A stretch of 64,000 bases of DNA from Bolinopsis microptera (Eukaryota; Ctenophora; Tentaculata; Lobata; Bolinopsidae): NCBI RefSeq assembly GCF_026151205.1, contig NC_087082.1:434001-498000 (forward strand). The letters run 5' to 3'. Below, one piece after another: positions 43,201 to 52,400 of the stretch (its first letter is position 1; each line of letters begins with the position of its first letter). The position numbers and the translations under genes are program-made. Below the pieces are notes generated by a model, which was given only the letters and a program-made list of their open reading frames with translations, was not told where the DNA came from and made no database searches.

Positions 43201-46200
43201 GGAAGTGGCTCACTTACCTGTACCAGAGTTAAGTTATTTAACAGAATAGGAAGTGGGTCACTTACCTGTACCAGAGTTAAGTTATTTAACAGAATAGGAA
43301 GTGGGTCACTTACCTGTACCAGAGTTAAGTTATTTAACAGAATAGGAAGTGGCTCACTTACCTGTACCAGAGTTAAGTTATTTAACAGAATAGGAAGTGG
43401 CTCACTTACCTGTACCAGAGTTAAGTTATTTAACAGAATAGGAAGTGGCTCACTTACCTGAACCAGGGCACAGTGTGCCCAGAGGCTGCAAAAAGTATTT
43501 TGGGTGATATTTGCTTTCCAGATAAGTTTAGCCTGATCTAATCAGAAATAATCTGAATTTTCTAACAAAAAAGAATTAAGGGGCTGTCATTTTTGGTTCT
43601 TGAGAAATCTTGAATCAAATACACCTAATTGGTATGAAATTTGTGAATAAAATTCAATATAATAAATATTAATGGATACATTTTAAACATATAAACTTGA
43701 ATAACAATCTTTAAACGTTTTAAAAACCATTAAAACTGGTCACTATCATCAGTAAATGGGGTAAGGAGCAAGAGCCAATAAAAATTGGGCTAAAAAATTG
43801 AAATTTCTATTTTTGCAGGCAAAATTCGATGTTTTCATCATTTTTGAAGGACAAAATTTCGTTCGCATGGTACCAAAGTGCAGAATCAACTTCCAGATCG
43901 CAGTTTTGGGAACTATTAACTAAGTTATTTGTTATGCCTGATACCTTACATTGACAGAAAAAACATAATGGGGAACCCAAATTTGTCATCTGACACCTTC
44001 CCATGGCCATAAGTACCCCCAGCCTCCCTCAAAAAATTTGACTGCCAAAATATGGGGATATCACTATTTTACCCTTAATTAATCATGGAGGCAGTCTAAT
44101 TAGTTCTGGTGGTGTTATATTGTTTGTTACTGGTAAGATACACTATTTAAGAACAGTTTAGAGCAGATCTTGTCCAATTTTGCAAAATTATGGTTAAAAA
44201 ATGGCTAATTTAGAGCAGATTTAGCAGTAAAATGGCCTTTTTTCACGACCGCGCGCTGTCGCGAAACCCAAAAATTGTAAATTTTCATTATTTAGGTATG
44301 AAGTCAAAGGAGTATTGGGTTAAGTTATTTAACGGAATAGGAAGTGGCTCACTTACCTGTACCAGAATTAAGTTATTAACAGAATAGGAAGTGGGTCACT
44401 TACCTGAACCAGGGTTAAGTTATTTAACGGAATAGGAAGTGGGTCACTACTCACTTACCTGTACCAGAGTTAAGTTATTTAACGGAATAGGAAGTGGGTC
44501 ACTTACCTGTACCAGAGTTAAGTTATTTAACAGAATAGGAAGTGGGTCACTTACCTGTACCAGAGTTAAGTTATTTAACAGAATAGGAAGTGGGTCACTT
44601 ACCTGAACCAGAGTTAAGTTATTTAACAGAATAGGAAGTGGGTCACTTACCTGTACCAGAGTTAAGTTATTTAAAAGAATAGGAAGTGGTATAAAGTGAT
44701 ATAGAAATGGTTATATTATACGGAGAAATTGATATTTAGATATTTAGTACTGTTACCCACCTTACAGCAGCCGAATACAGTGGGGAGTAAGCCTAGGAGT
44801 ACTGTTACTCACATTACAGCAGCCGAATACAGTGGAGAGTAAGCCTAGGAGTACTGTTACTCACCTTACAGCAGCCGAATACAGTGGAGAGTAAGCCTAG
44901 GAGTACTGTTACTCACCTTACAGCAGCCGAATACAGTGGGGAGTAAGCCTAGGAGTACTGTTACTCACCTTACAGCAGCCGAATACAGTGGAGAGTAAGC
45001 CTAGGAGTACTGTTACTCACCTTACAGCAGCCGAATACAGTGGAGAGTAAGCCTAGGAGTACTGTTACTCACCTTACAGCAGCCGAATACAGTGGGGAGT
45101 AAGCCTATGAGTACTGTTACTCACCTTACAGCAGCCGAATACAGTGGAGAGTAAGCCTAGGAGTACTGTTACTCACCTTACAGCAGCCGAATACAGTGGA
45201 GAGTAAGCCTAGGAGTACTGTTACTCACCTTACAGCAGCCGAATACAGTGGAGAGTAAGCCTAGGAGTACTGTTACTCACCTTACAGCAGCCGAATACAG
45301 TGGAGAGTAAGCCTAGGAGTACTGTTACTCACTTTACAGCAGCCGAATACAGTGGAGAGTAAGCCTAGGAGTACTGTTACTCACCTTACAGCAGCCGAAT
45401 ACAGTGGAGAGTAAGCCAATGAGTACTGTTAGTACCAGTAGTCCCAGTATAATACAGATCAGGACGAAAAGAGCTGAAATAGAATTATAATTATAATTTC
45501 ATTTTAAAATTGAAATTTATTTTAAAATTAATTGATTGTTTAATTGTTTAAGTAAGTTTACTGAATAAGATAAGGTTACTGGAGTGTATCAGAAAATTTA
45601 TTGTTACTTGCTCTTATGATAAACTATGCACATGGTGTACATAGTATATAGTATGATAAACTATGTACATGGTGTATAGTATATATAGTATGATAAACTA
45701 TGCACATGGTGTATAGTATATAGTATGATAAACTATGCACATGGTATATAGTATATAGTATGATAAACTATGCACATGGTATATAGTATATAGTATGATA
45801 AACTATGCACATGGTATATAGTATATAGTATGATAAACTATGCACATGGTATATAGTATATAGTATGATAAACTATGCACATGGTGTATAGTATATATTA
45901 TGATAAACTATGCACATGGTATATAGTATATAGTATGATAAACTATGCACATGGTATATAGTATGATCTTATGATAAACTATGCACATGGTGTACAGTAT
46001 ACAGCATGATAAACGCAGTAAATATGCTTTATTTCTCTTACCAAACACTGCATATTTTCCAGGACCCTCTTCGGTCATTGTTCTAAGAGACTCATTCACA
46101 TCTTCTATATCATACTCAGCATCATCTTCTACATCATCCTCAGCATCATCTTCTACTTTCTTCACTTTAAGAAACATCAAATCTCTGTGATTATTAGATG

Positions 46201-47033
46201 TGAGGAGAGGGCTCAGCGGAAACGGCCGCTTCATGCGGGGGGGGGGGGGGGGGGGGGGGGAATCATACACTTAGTACCTGCTCCCCCCGGCCCCCGCTCC
46301 ATGATATTAAAAGTGCCATCACATGATCATAATTGTGACGAGCGAATAAACCTCGTCTATAACTTGGAAAATATTGTTAATTAAATTGATTGATTAGATG
46401 TTAAATCAATATTCAAATTACTTGATATAAGCTAGATTAGCTGAAATACTCTTAGTTTGAGTGCCCTTCTGTTCCGAGATTTCTTCCTTGAATTTTGTCA
46501 GCTGTGATTGTACGTCATCTTCCAATGTTGAAGAAAACTGGCCCTCCGCATCCGTCAATGCTTTAGTATATTCTGAGAAAAAAATTCAGACTTATCACTA
46601 TCAGCCTCGTCAGGTATTATTAAATCCAACCTTAAAAAGCACTTGCTATCCTTACAAAATCGAGATGACCCTAATTAAAATACATGGTAACTTAATTATA
46701 TTACCTAAGGGCCAATAAATTTAGTTCACAATAAATTTGGCTACCATAATTTTGATTACCATAATTTTAGTCACAAATGTTTTGTCTACAACAATTTTAG
46801 TCACATTTTTCGACTTTTCGAGACTATTTTCCATTCCATTTTTCCATTTTTTCAGTTTTTCAAATTTAATTAAACTTCACAATTATTATTTAGGGAGAGA
46901 TAAAATAAAATAAGCGATATTAGGCAGTATCTAGATACTGCCTAATATTATACTTTTGCTATAATATAAACTGAACTAAATCTCGATAACATACCTTTGA
47001 TGGCATTCAATGTTTTGTTGGTTTTACGATGTC
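31006..47033 (-). CDS. Prominin-like pentaspan membrane glycoprotein, 5' part missing
   Basis: Exons in transcript order: (47033)-46995 truncated, 46572-46422, 46184-46042, 45473-45385, 42929-42744, 38404-38189, 38019-37866, 37763-37618, 37393-37340, 36372-36283, 36100-35942, 35240-35110, 31246-31006. All phases agree and give about 600 residues. Topology: end of an extracellular loop with an acidic stretch, a membrane span (LFVLICIILGLLVLTVLIGL), GCCK and a short Cys-containing loop, a span (VILCAFATLVAAILVTVVIA), a ~275-residue extracellular loop with ENVLELCSQNETFFKAL and NCQPIPAVYHTILNYTCDGI, a last span (LLYCGLSLVGISLLFYMCVS) and a ~90-residue cytoplasmic tail. This matches spans 3-5 of prominins, proteins of membrane protrusions and cilia. 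The N-terminal third should lie in the corrupted block right of 47034. Orthology to a particular prominin is not resolved. Confidence 0.5.
31265..31605. repeat. 14-bp minisatellite (GTCAGTTAATTAAT)n
   Basis: About 24 copies with occasional 10-bp deletions (GTCAGTTAATTAG). It ends about 20 nt upstream (minus strand) of the acceptor of the last prominin-like exon. Confidence 0.5.
31920..31995. repeat. Short repeat with ACAGGGTGTA/TACACCCTGTA ends
   Basis: TACAGGGTGTACCACAGTGT is followed 40 nt on by GTATACACCCTGTATATAC, an inverted pair, with an internal direct duplication (CCTGTATATTACAGGATGTA). Could be a small terminal-inverted-repeat element or its end; no ORF. Confidence 0.5.
32865..34950. 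repeat. 42-bp minisatellite with E-box and near-palindrome
   Basis: About 50 copies in the last prominin-like intron. Unit contains TTAACACGTGCACACCCTAA and TAACTACTCTAGTAGCAGAG; the TAACTACTCT ... AGAGTGTAGTTA arms can pair. Three interspersed variants differ at one place (AGTGTAG, AGTAGAG, AGTGGAG), and runs of alternating variants indicate higher-order duplication. Confidence 0.5.
35036..35106. promoter_or_regulatory. Cluster of CRE and CLEAR/E-box motifs
   Basis: TGACGTCA occurs twice (about 35051 and 35073) and CACGTG twice (about 35079 and 35098), the last as GTCACGTGAC. Four palindromic bZIP/bHLH-type sites in 70 bases, ending against a prominin-like splice donor. Regulatory role is inferred from motifs only. 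Confidence 0.5.
35110..35240 (-). CDS. Prominin-like exon: fifth membrane span
   Basis: TLLYCGLSLVGISLLFYMCV then SRCLARYFIKFSQLHPEDEG, a single hydrophobic span followed by a basic then acidic juxtamembrane stretch. Acceptor CCCTTCTCAG (35241-35242) was preferred to CTGTAACAG because only it keeps phase 0. Donor GTAAGT overlaps GTCACGTGAC on its intron side. Confidence 0.5.
35264..35745. repeat. 22-bp minisatellite (ATAGAGACATTATTAACACC)
   Basis: About 22 near-identical copies, AGAGAC/AGAAAC being the main variation. Ends about 22 nt from the acceptor of the prominin-like exon at 35240. Confidence 0.5.
35942..36100 (-). CDS. Prominin-like exon: end of last extracellular loop
   Basis: EVNKAIDKAKTLVSEFIDFL, YGQFRTSIGNCQPIPAVYHT, ILNYTCDGILIHI. 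This is the most prominin-like block (human equivalent contains ASCKPVATALD and FLCSYIIDPLN). The two cysteines are at matching spacing. 53 codons, phase 0 at both ends. Confidence 0.5.
36605..37265. repeat. 21-bp satellite with telomere-like TTAGGG
   Basis: About 31 copies of a unit holding GTCGATATTAGGGTTACCCT. Five or so copies have an inserted TTTAGGG. AGGGTTACCCT is a near palindrome. Lies in the intron between prominin-like exons at 37340 and 36372. Confidence 0.5.
38142..38162. repeat. Poly-G run in intron
   Basis: About 20 G close to the donor of the prominin-like exon at 38189. A short G run is kept at the same relative place in the degraded copy (about 41951). Confidence 0.5.
38487..39048. 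repeat. 16-bp minisatellite (GGGGGATCATACTGTA)
   Basis: About 35 copies with variants TATTGTAAGG and a one-base shorter GGGGATC. Interrupted at about 39050 by a LINE fragment plus a degraded gene copy; two more copies reappear at about 42597-42629, before the sequence becomes unique again. Confidence 0.5.
39050..40915 (+). pseudogene. Decayed non-LTR retrotransposon fragment (endonuclease region)
   Basis: The ORF at 39355-40209 carries an apurinic-type endonuclease: VALVGTFNVRTAREGYKRLE, LGIQEHRIVHQEP, TGGVGFLLTRR, LTTITAYSPTE and LITEGDMNARLG. Reading continues in other frames after breaks near 40170 and 40305 (GQIDYILIRRKW, then SDHRVVVCKIKVSF and a lysine-rich linker to about 40900). No reverse transcriptase remains. 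It differs in family from the intact LINE at 25096. It is inserted within the 16-bp array. Confidence 0.5.
40915..42600 (-). pseudogene. Degraded partial copy of the prominin-like region 36.6-38.6 kb
   Basis: Order and sequence follow 36600-38600: a broken TTAGGG satellite (40915-41210), sequence like the 37340 exon (GCTCATGGAGCAT near 41328), like 37520-37780, like the 37866 exon (TACCTGTGTCGGCCACAG near 41717, TTGCCTTCGTCACTTA), the G run, and the start of the 16-bp array. Identity is broken every few bases by small deletions, so no exon can be read. Either an old duplication or unpolished reads placed in the assembly. Confidence 0.5.
42744..42929 (-). CDS. Prominin-like exon starting with GTAAGT (fourth span)
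   Basis: Begins VSDDVLPTERDSGPCGNLLM and continues CTSYCSVILCAFATLVAAIL to SEGTCKQYSDGKLIGG; 62 codons, phase 0. The first six exon bases are GTAAGT, immediately preceded by an acceptor GGTACAG, so the boundary reads CAG|GTAAGT. This junction is the last (most 3') copy of the 48-bp array. The donor is GTTAGT. Confidence 0.5.
42929..43470. repeat. 48-bp minisatellite carrying a splice acceptor joined to GTAAGT (part 1)
   Basis: Twelve copies at 48-bp spacing. On the minus strand each has CTATTCTGTTAAATAACTTA, then ACTCTGGTACAG|GTAAGTGA. The copy nearest the exon supplies its real acceptor. Variation is low (GTGGCTCAC/GTGGGTCAC, AACAG/AACGG). Confidence 0.5.
43471..44314. other. ~845-bp insertion splitting the 48-bp array
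   Basis: Begins GGCACAGTGTGCCCAGAGGC and ends GTCAAAGGAGTATTGGG, with 48-bp units on both sides. Contains internal similarity (GGTTAAAAAATGGCTAATTT, TTTAGAGCAGAT twice). No terminal inverted repeats, no convincing ORF and at most a GGG duplication at the ends. Nature unknown; probably a transposed fragment. Confidence 0.5.
44315..44690. repeat. 48-bp minisatellite (part 2)
   Basis: Seven further copies, slightly more variable than part 1 (GTACCAGAATTAAGTTATTA, CACTACTCACTTACC). With part 1 there are 19 CAG|GTAAGT junctions in one intron. Confidence 0.5.
44749..45425. repeat. 52-bp minisatellite carrying a splice donor
   Basis: Thirteen copies at 52-bp spacing; the one at about 45371-45425 is the end of the real exon and the other twelve are intronic. 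On the minus strand the unit is TACTCTCCACTGTATTCGGC, TGCTGTAAG|GTGAGTAACA. Two copies differ in the donor region (GTGGGT at the far end, CACATT and CACTTT). Confidence 0.5.
45385..45473 (-). CDS. Prominin-like exon: third span, donor end amplified
   Basis: Acceptor CTATTTCAG, then LFVLICIILGLLVLTVLIGL and LSTVFGCCK, donor GTGAGT at 45384. Its 3' end plus donor forms the unit of the 52-bp array that follows in the intron. The Cys pair after the span matches the Cys-rich junction of prominins. Confidence 0.5.
45625..45990. repeat. ~35-bp AT-rich minisatellite
   Basis: About ten copies containing ATGATAAACTATGCACATGG and a TATAGTATATAG stretch of variable length. In the intron between exons 46042 and 45473; its right end is about 50 nt from the 46042 donor. 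Confidence 0.5.
46042..46184 (-). CDS. Prominin-like exon with acidic repeat
   Basis: DLMFLKVKKVEDDAEDDVED then DAEYDIEDVNESLRTMTEEG and PGKYAVF. The AEDDVEDDAEYDIED stretch is a short imperfect internal repeat. Phase 2 in, 1 out, consistent with both neighbours. Confidence 0.5.
46236..46260. repeat. Poly-G run
   Basis: About 25 G after TTCATGC; in the prominin-like intron between exons 46422 and 46184. Confidence 0.5.
46422..46572 (-). CDS. Prominin-like exon, extracellular helical segment
   Basis: YTKALTDAEGQFSSTLEDDV, QSQLTKFKEEISEQKGTQTK, SISANLAYI. Looks like an amphipathic helix of the second extracellular loop. Donor GTAATT is non-ideal but required by phase. The preceding exon fragment at 46995-47033 (KTLNAIK, donor GTATGT) joins it in phase. 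Confidence 0.5.
46733..46870. mobile_element. Dispersed AT-rich repeat family B, copy 1
   Basis: Contains CTACAACAATTTTAGTCACA, TTTCGACTTTTCGAGACTAT and TTTCCATTCCATTTTTCC. The same order is found at about 61553-61640 and, more weakly, near 61925-62010. No ORF; probably a short non-autonomous element. Confidence 0.5.
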
Positions 47034-49380
47034 GGTTTTTAAACCGGGGGGGTTCCCTTTTCCCCCGTGTTTTTTTTGGGGACAAAGGGCCTCCCCATTC
47101 TTGTGACTCCCCCCCACCCTGTTTCGGAAAACTCTTGAGTTTTTTTTAAGGGGGTTTTAGCATCTCCAATTTTCTGCTTTTAAACCTGAGCCCGAAATTA
47201 GGATTAGCTAGGGAAAACTACCAAAAATTATAGGTTATTTCCCTCTTTTTAAAAACCGGAGAAGTATTTTAAAAAAAAAGTCCTAGTTAAAAAATTTTAG
47301 TCGATTTGCTATTTATATACCATACAATTATTTTTTTAAAAAACCCGGCCCTTAAAGGGGAATTACCACACGGGGGCTCGAATGATGTTTCAAAAACCCC
47401 GCAGGGTCTAACCCCTGCGTCCAACCCCCCCAAATCCCTTTAATTGTTGTTTGATTAATTTTTCCCAACTTTACCCTTAAAAGTCCCCCGGGCGGGGGGT
47501 TTTATCCCGCCCCGGGGGTTTGTCGGGGGTTTGATATTCGTTGAAAAACGAAATCCCATTAGTCACCCCCGTTTAACCCAGTCTAAAAAAAATTTTTATT
47601 TGGGGTAAAAATCTGCAATTACTAAAAATTTTTTCTTTTTATTTGTTAGTACAGTTTTTTCCCCCACCCTTTTTAATCAGTTTTAATACTTTCAACATAC
47701 TATATAAAAAAATTTTTTTTTGAGTCATGAATACGTTTGTAGTTACTTTTGAAACGCGAGTAACCCCTTTTCCCTAATAAGAGCATTTTTACTTGTCGCA
47801 AAAAACCCGGGGGGAAAGAAAATTTTTTAACAGAATCCCTTAAAACCCAAATTTGCGATCTAAAAAAATACTTAATCCGGTTTTTTTACATTAAACCGAT
47901 ACCGGGGGGGGGTTTTATTGGGGGGGGCCCGGGGGGGGGGGGTTGGGGGGGGGGGGGGGGTTCATTTTGGGGGGGGGGGGGGGGGGGGGCTTCGGGTTCG
48001 TTTTTATTTTTTTAAAAAAACCCCTTTCCCAACCCAATGTAGTTTTCCCAAAAGTTCCCCCTTTTTTGTTTGGGGAAAAAACCCCGTTTGGGGGGAAAAA
48101 GAATCCCCGGAAAAAAACCATTTCGTTGAAAAAAACCAAAAATATGTAAAAATAAAGAAAAACTAATTTTTTAATTTAAATTTTTAATTTTAAATAAAAA
48201 CTGAAAGGGATCACTTCCCATCGAAAAAGCCCCATTTAAAGCCTTGTTTAAAGGGTTAGTGTTCCCGATCTCGGCTCCAAGACAGTTTTCTGTTTGCACC
48301 CCCCGGTCAAAATTCCCTTTTATGCATCTGAAGTTTTTTTAAAAAAGACATTTTTTTTCCCCACACTTATTTGAAAAAAACCAAAAAATAAATGTTTTTT
48401 TAAAAAAAGTTAGCAACATAAAAAATTTAAAATAGTAGAAGAAAGGGAAATTAAATAAAATTTCATTGGCGGGGCCTTTCCCCCCCCAAAAAAAGGGGGT
48501 TTTTGGAAATATTGGTTTTTTAACCCAAAACCAAGTGATGTATATTTATATATGCATTTGGGTTTAAGGGGGAAAATGGGTTTTAAAATTTCTTTTCCCA
48601 AAAGGAAAATTTGAAATTTTGGGGGTGAATTGCCGAAACCCATTTTTAAATATTTTCTGTTTTGGTTTTGGAACGGGGGGGGGGAAAAAAACTTTAAAAA
48701 AGGACGTTTACCCGGTTAACAGTTAAAATTAAAATTTAAGGGCCCGTTGATTTTTAAACCCTTTTTGCCCCCCCCCAAAATTTTGGTTTCAAAAAAAACC
48801 CCGGGCAAAGAAACCCCAAAGGGGCCAGGGTAAACGGGGGTCCGAAATTTTTTAGTGGGGAAAATTTTAAAAAACCACTCCCCGGCCCAAATTTAAAAAA
48901 CGATTCTTTTTCCATTGTTAAAGATTTTCAATGTGAAAAATTTTCCAAGGGGGCTGCGGGGATTACCCTAACTTTGGGGGGAGGGGTTTTATATAGTTTA
49001 AAATGTGAAAAAATTTTCCCATAAACGTGCCTTTTAAAATAGGGCTACTAAAAATTAAATAACCCAAACTTCAATGAACTTTTTTCCCCAAAAAAATATT
49101 TTTTTTTCCTGATGGGGGTTTGGAAAAAAAAAAAAAATTAAACATAAAATTTTTTGTTCAAACGTATTTTTTCAACCATGGGGGAAAAAATAAAAATTAA
49201 AATTGGGAAAAAACCTCAACGGGGGCCCTCTAGCTCCTTAATAAAAATTTTAAATTGAATTAGTTTCGGAGCCCTTTTATTTGCAAATTTGAGGGGAAAA
49301 GGGGAAAAGTTATTAAAATTTAAAACCCCCAAAATTTCCAAAAATACAGCAGCAATTTGTGAAATGTAAATAAAAACATA

Positions 49381-49466
<86 letters not shown>

Positions 49467-52400
49467 AAGAGAATTAATACAAGAAAAAATTTTTTAAATT
49501 AAAAGGGGCCTTTTAAAAAAAAAATAAAAAGTTTCCCCTCGTTTGTTTCATAAAATTTTCCCGAAAAGGGCCCGTCAGCCCCGGGGTTGTTTCAATAGTA
49601 CCCGTGGGTTGGTCCCCCTTAAAAGAGCCCGAAAATTTGGGGTCCTGACACAACCAAAAATCGCCGGGCCCTGCATGTTAAATAACGTTTTTTTTAAAAG
49701 GTGAGATTTAAAAATAACAGTTTTTTAAAGAAATGGGGAAATGAGAAGTGGTTTTTGTAAATTTTTTTAAATTTGTCTTTTAAGTATCCATTATTTGTGT
49801 CTTGTTTTTTTTCTCATTTCACGGATCGAGCCCGTTTTTCGCAAAAAAACCTCCCCGGGGTACATTTTTAAACCCCAAAAACCCTATGTCATGGGGGAAA
49901 TTCGCAATAGCTTTCCCGAAATAATAAATTGAAGTTGGTTTAACTGTTGGGGGGTTTTAAAAATTTAGAAAAATCTCCGAAATCGCTGTAGAGGGGGGTT
50001 TTTCCCGGTTTATACCCATGGTGTATGTAAAAATAATTAGAATACCCTTTAATCGGGTCCCATCGATTCCGTCAAATTGATGCCCCCCATACAATTTAGG
50101 GTTTAAATCAAATCCCGTCATGTTAAAAAAATTGCTATATAAAAAAATTTTTGAAATTTGAAAGACAATGGACCCCGAGCGCGCGGTGAGGGGGGCCGCC
50201 CCCGGCGAGGATTCTCGCGAAGAAAAACTAAAGTGAATGTCACCGGGGTTTAAGGGTTTTTAAAAACCTTGAACTTTTTTAAAAGTTTTTTTAAGATTAA
50301 ACGGCCAAAAATTAGATATTTCCCGTCATCAAATTAAATAAAAAATTTCAAAAAAGGGGAGGGTTTTTTACCCTTGCTGGGGAAAACAAACCCCATTTCA
50401 TTTGTCCCAGCCAAAAATTTCAAGGGGCAAAGCCCCCCCAATTTTCCAATCTAAAATTTTTTTTGATTTTAAACAATTTTATTATATTCATCCAAATTTG
50501 GGGGGACATTATAAAAATAAAAAAAAATTGGTGTAAAACATGTTTGCGGCCAGAGAAAAAACCCCAAAAAATTTTTTCCCCCCCAAATCATTCGCCCCCC
50601 AATCCCATACCCGAATCTTGCGGGCAGATATGGAACTATTTTTACAAGGGCCCATTAAAAACTTTGGGTAAATTAAAGTTTTCCCCGCCCCAAAAAACTC
50701 ATAGAAAAAATTACCTTATTAAAAAGGGAAACCCATGGGAAACCCTAAAACCAATTTTGGTTTGTGTTAGAAATTTTTCAAAATTAAATCTTAAAGGGAA
50801 AAAAAAAAAAAAGGGAAAAGCGAACCTTTTGAGATTTGTTACAGGGCAACAGAAAAACGGGGGGGGAAAGCCCAAAGGAAAAAAACCCCAAAACCTCCGG
50901 AAAAAAGGAAAAAGGAAAAAGGAAAAACCAGCCCCTATAAAGCTTAGACTGGGGAAAAGCTTTTGCATAGCCCTTAGTTTGTTTCCCGCGGGGGTTAGGG
51001 GTCTGAAAATTTTAAAATTTTAGTTTATATTTAAAATTAATTTTTTAAAAAGTAGTGAAAAACCGCCCCCTGAATTGAGTCGGGCGTATTTGTAGTGTGA
51101 TGTGGGTTATTTGTTGGCTGTGACGAAAAAGATATGTGAGGGTCCCCAGTATGTCCCGATTTGTTGGGAAAAACTTGGTCCAAAAGGGTTTTTTATAAAA
51201 AGTTTTTTTCTTACTTCCTCATAGCTTTAAAACCCTTTTTTTTGCATGGAAATTTTTAGGTTAAGTTTTCCAAATTATAGTTTTTAAAATTTTGTGGCAA
51301 AATGTAAAAGGCCCAAAGTTTTTGGAGGGGGGCCAAGTCCCCCCCCCTTAGTGCCCCTTATCCCGTTGGGCCCCCACCCTTACCCCGCTTTTGTGGAAAA
51401 TATTCCCCAAAACGGGATTTAGTTTTGAATAGTTTAAATAATTGAAAGGTTTTATATTCTAAAAAATCGACTTAAATATATAATTACTAACCCAAAGCCC
51501 AAAACTTTTTAAAATCGCCCACCCCCTTTTATTGAAAAATAGGCCCTAGGTTTTGAATGAGCCCGTCCCTCACAGTTAAAATTTAACATGAAAAAAAAAG
51601 ACAGTCTGAGATATAAGCAAAATTTGAAATCGGGTGAGCTACTCACCACCTAAATTTAAAAAAAAATCCAAAACCCCTTAAACCCAAGGTAAGTTGGGAA
51701 AAAAACACAGGTAGTGAGGGGAAATTTTAAAAAAGTAGGAAGGAATTAAAAAACACGGCCCGTATTGGAGTAACCCACAAAAAAAAGGGGTTAGGTTTGG
51801 AAAAAAAACAGGCAGTGGGAGTAATTTTCCCCCAATAAGTAGGTTTAAAAAACCCACCGGCCCGGAAAAGGAGGGGTCCCCTTAAACCCCAATGTGGGGG
51901 GGGGGGTTGGAAAAAAAAAAAACCCGGTAGTGAGTGGTAACTTAAAAAAGTAGGTTGGGAAAATAAAAAACCCCGGCAGTGAGTAAAAGGTAATTAAAAC
52001 AATGTGGGGTTTTTAGGAAATTTTTAAAAAACACAGGCAGGGGGGTTTTGGTTTAACTTCAACAAGTAGGTTGGGAAATTTAAAAAACCGGGGAAAGTGA
52101 GTGCGTAATTTAAAAATGTGGTTAGGAATAAAAACACGGGCCGTGAGTGAAAACCCTTAAAAATGTAAGTTGGAATAAAAAACCGGTTTAAGTGGTGAGT
52201 AATAAAAACCCAATAAAAAGGTTGGGGAAAAAAAAAACACGGGCCCAATTTAAGTGATTTATTCTTAAAAAAGGGAAAGTTAGGTTTAAAAAAAACACGG
52301 GCCCAGGAGTTTAAACCCTTAACAATTTAGGTTGGGGAAAATTAAAAAAAACACGGGCCCGGGTGAGAAATTTTTAAAACCAATTTTTAAGTTGGGAAAT

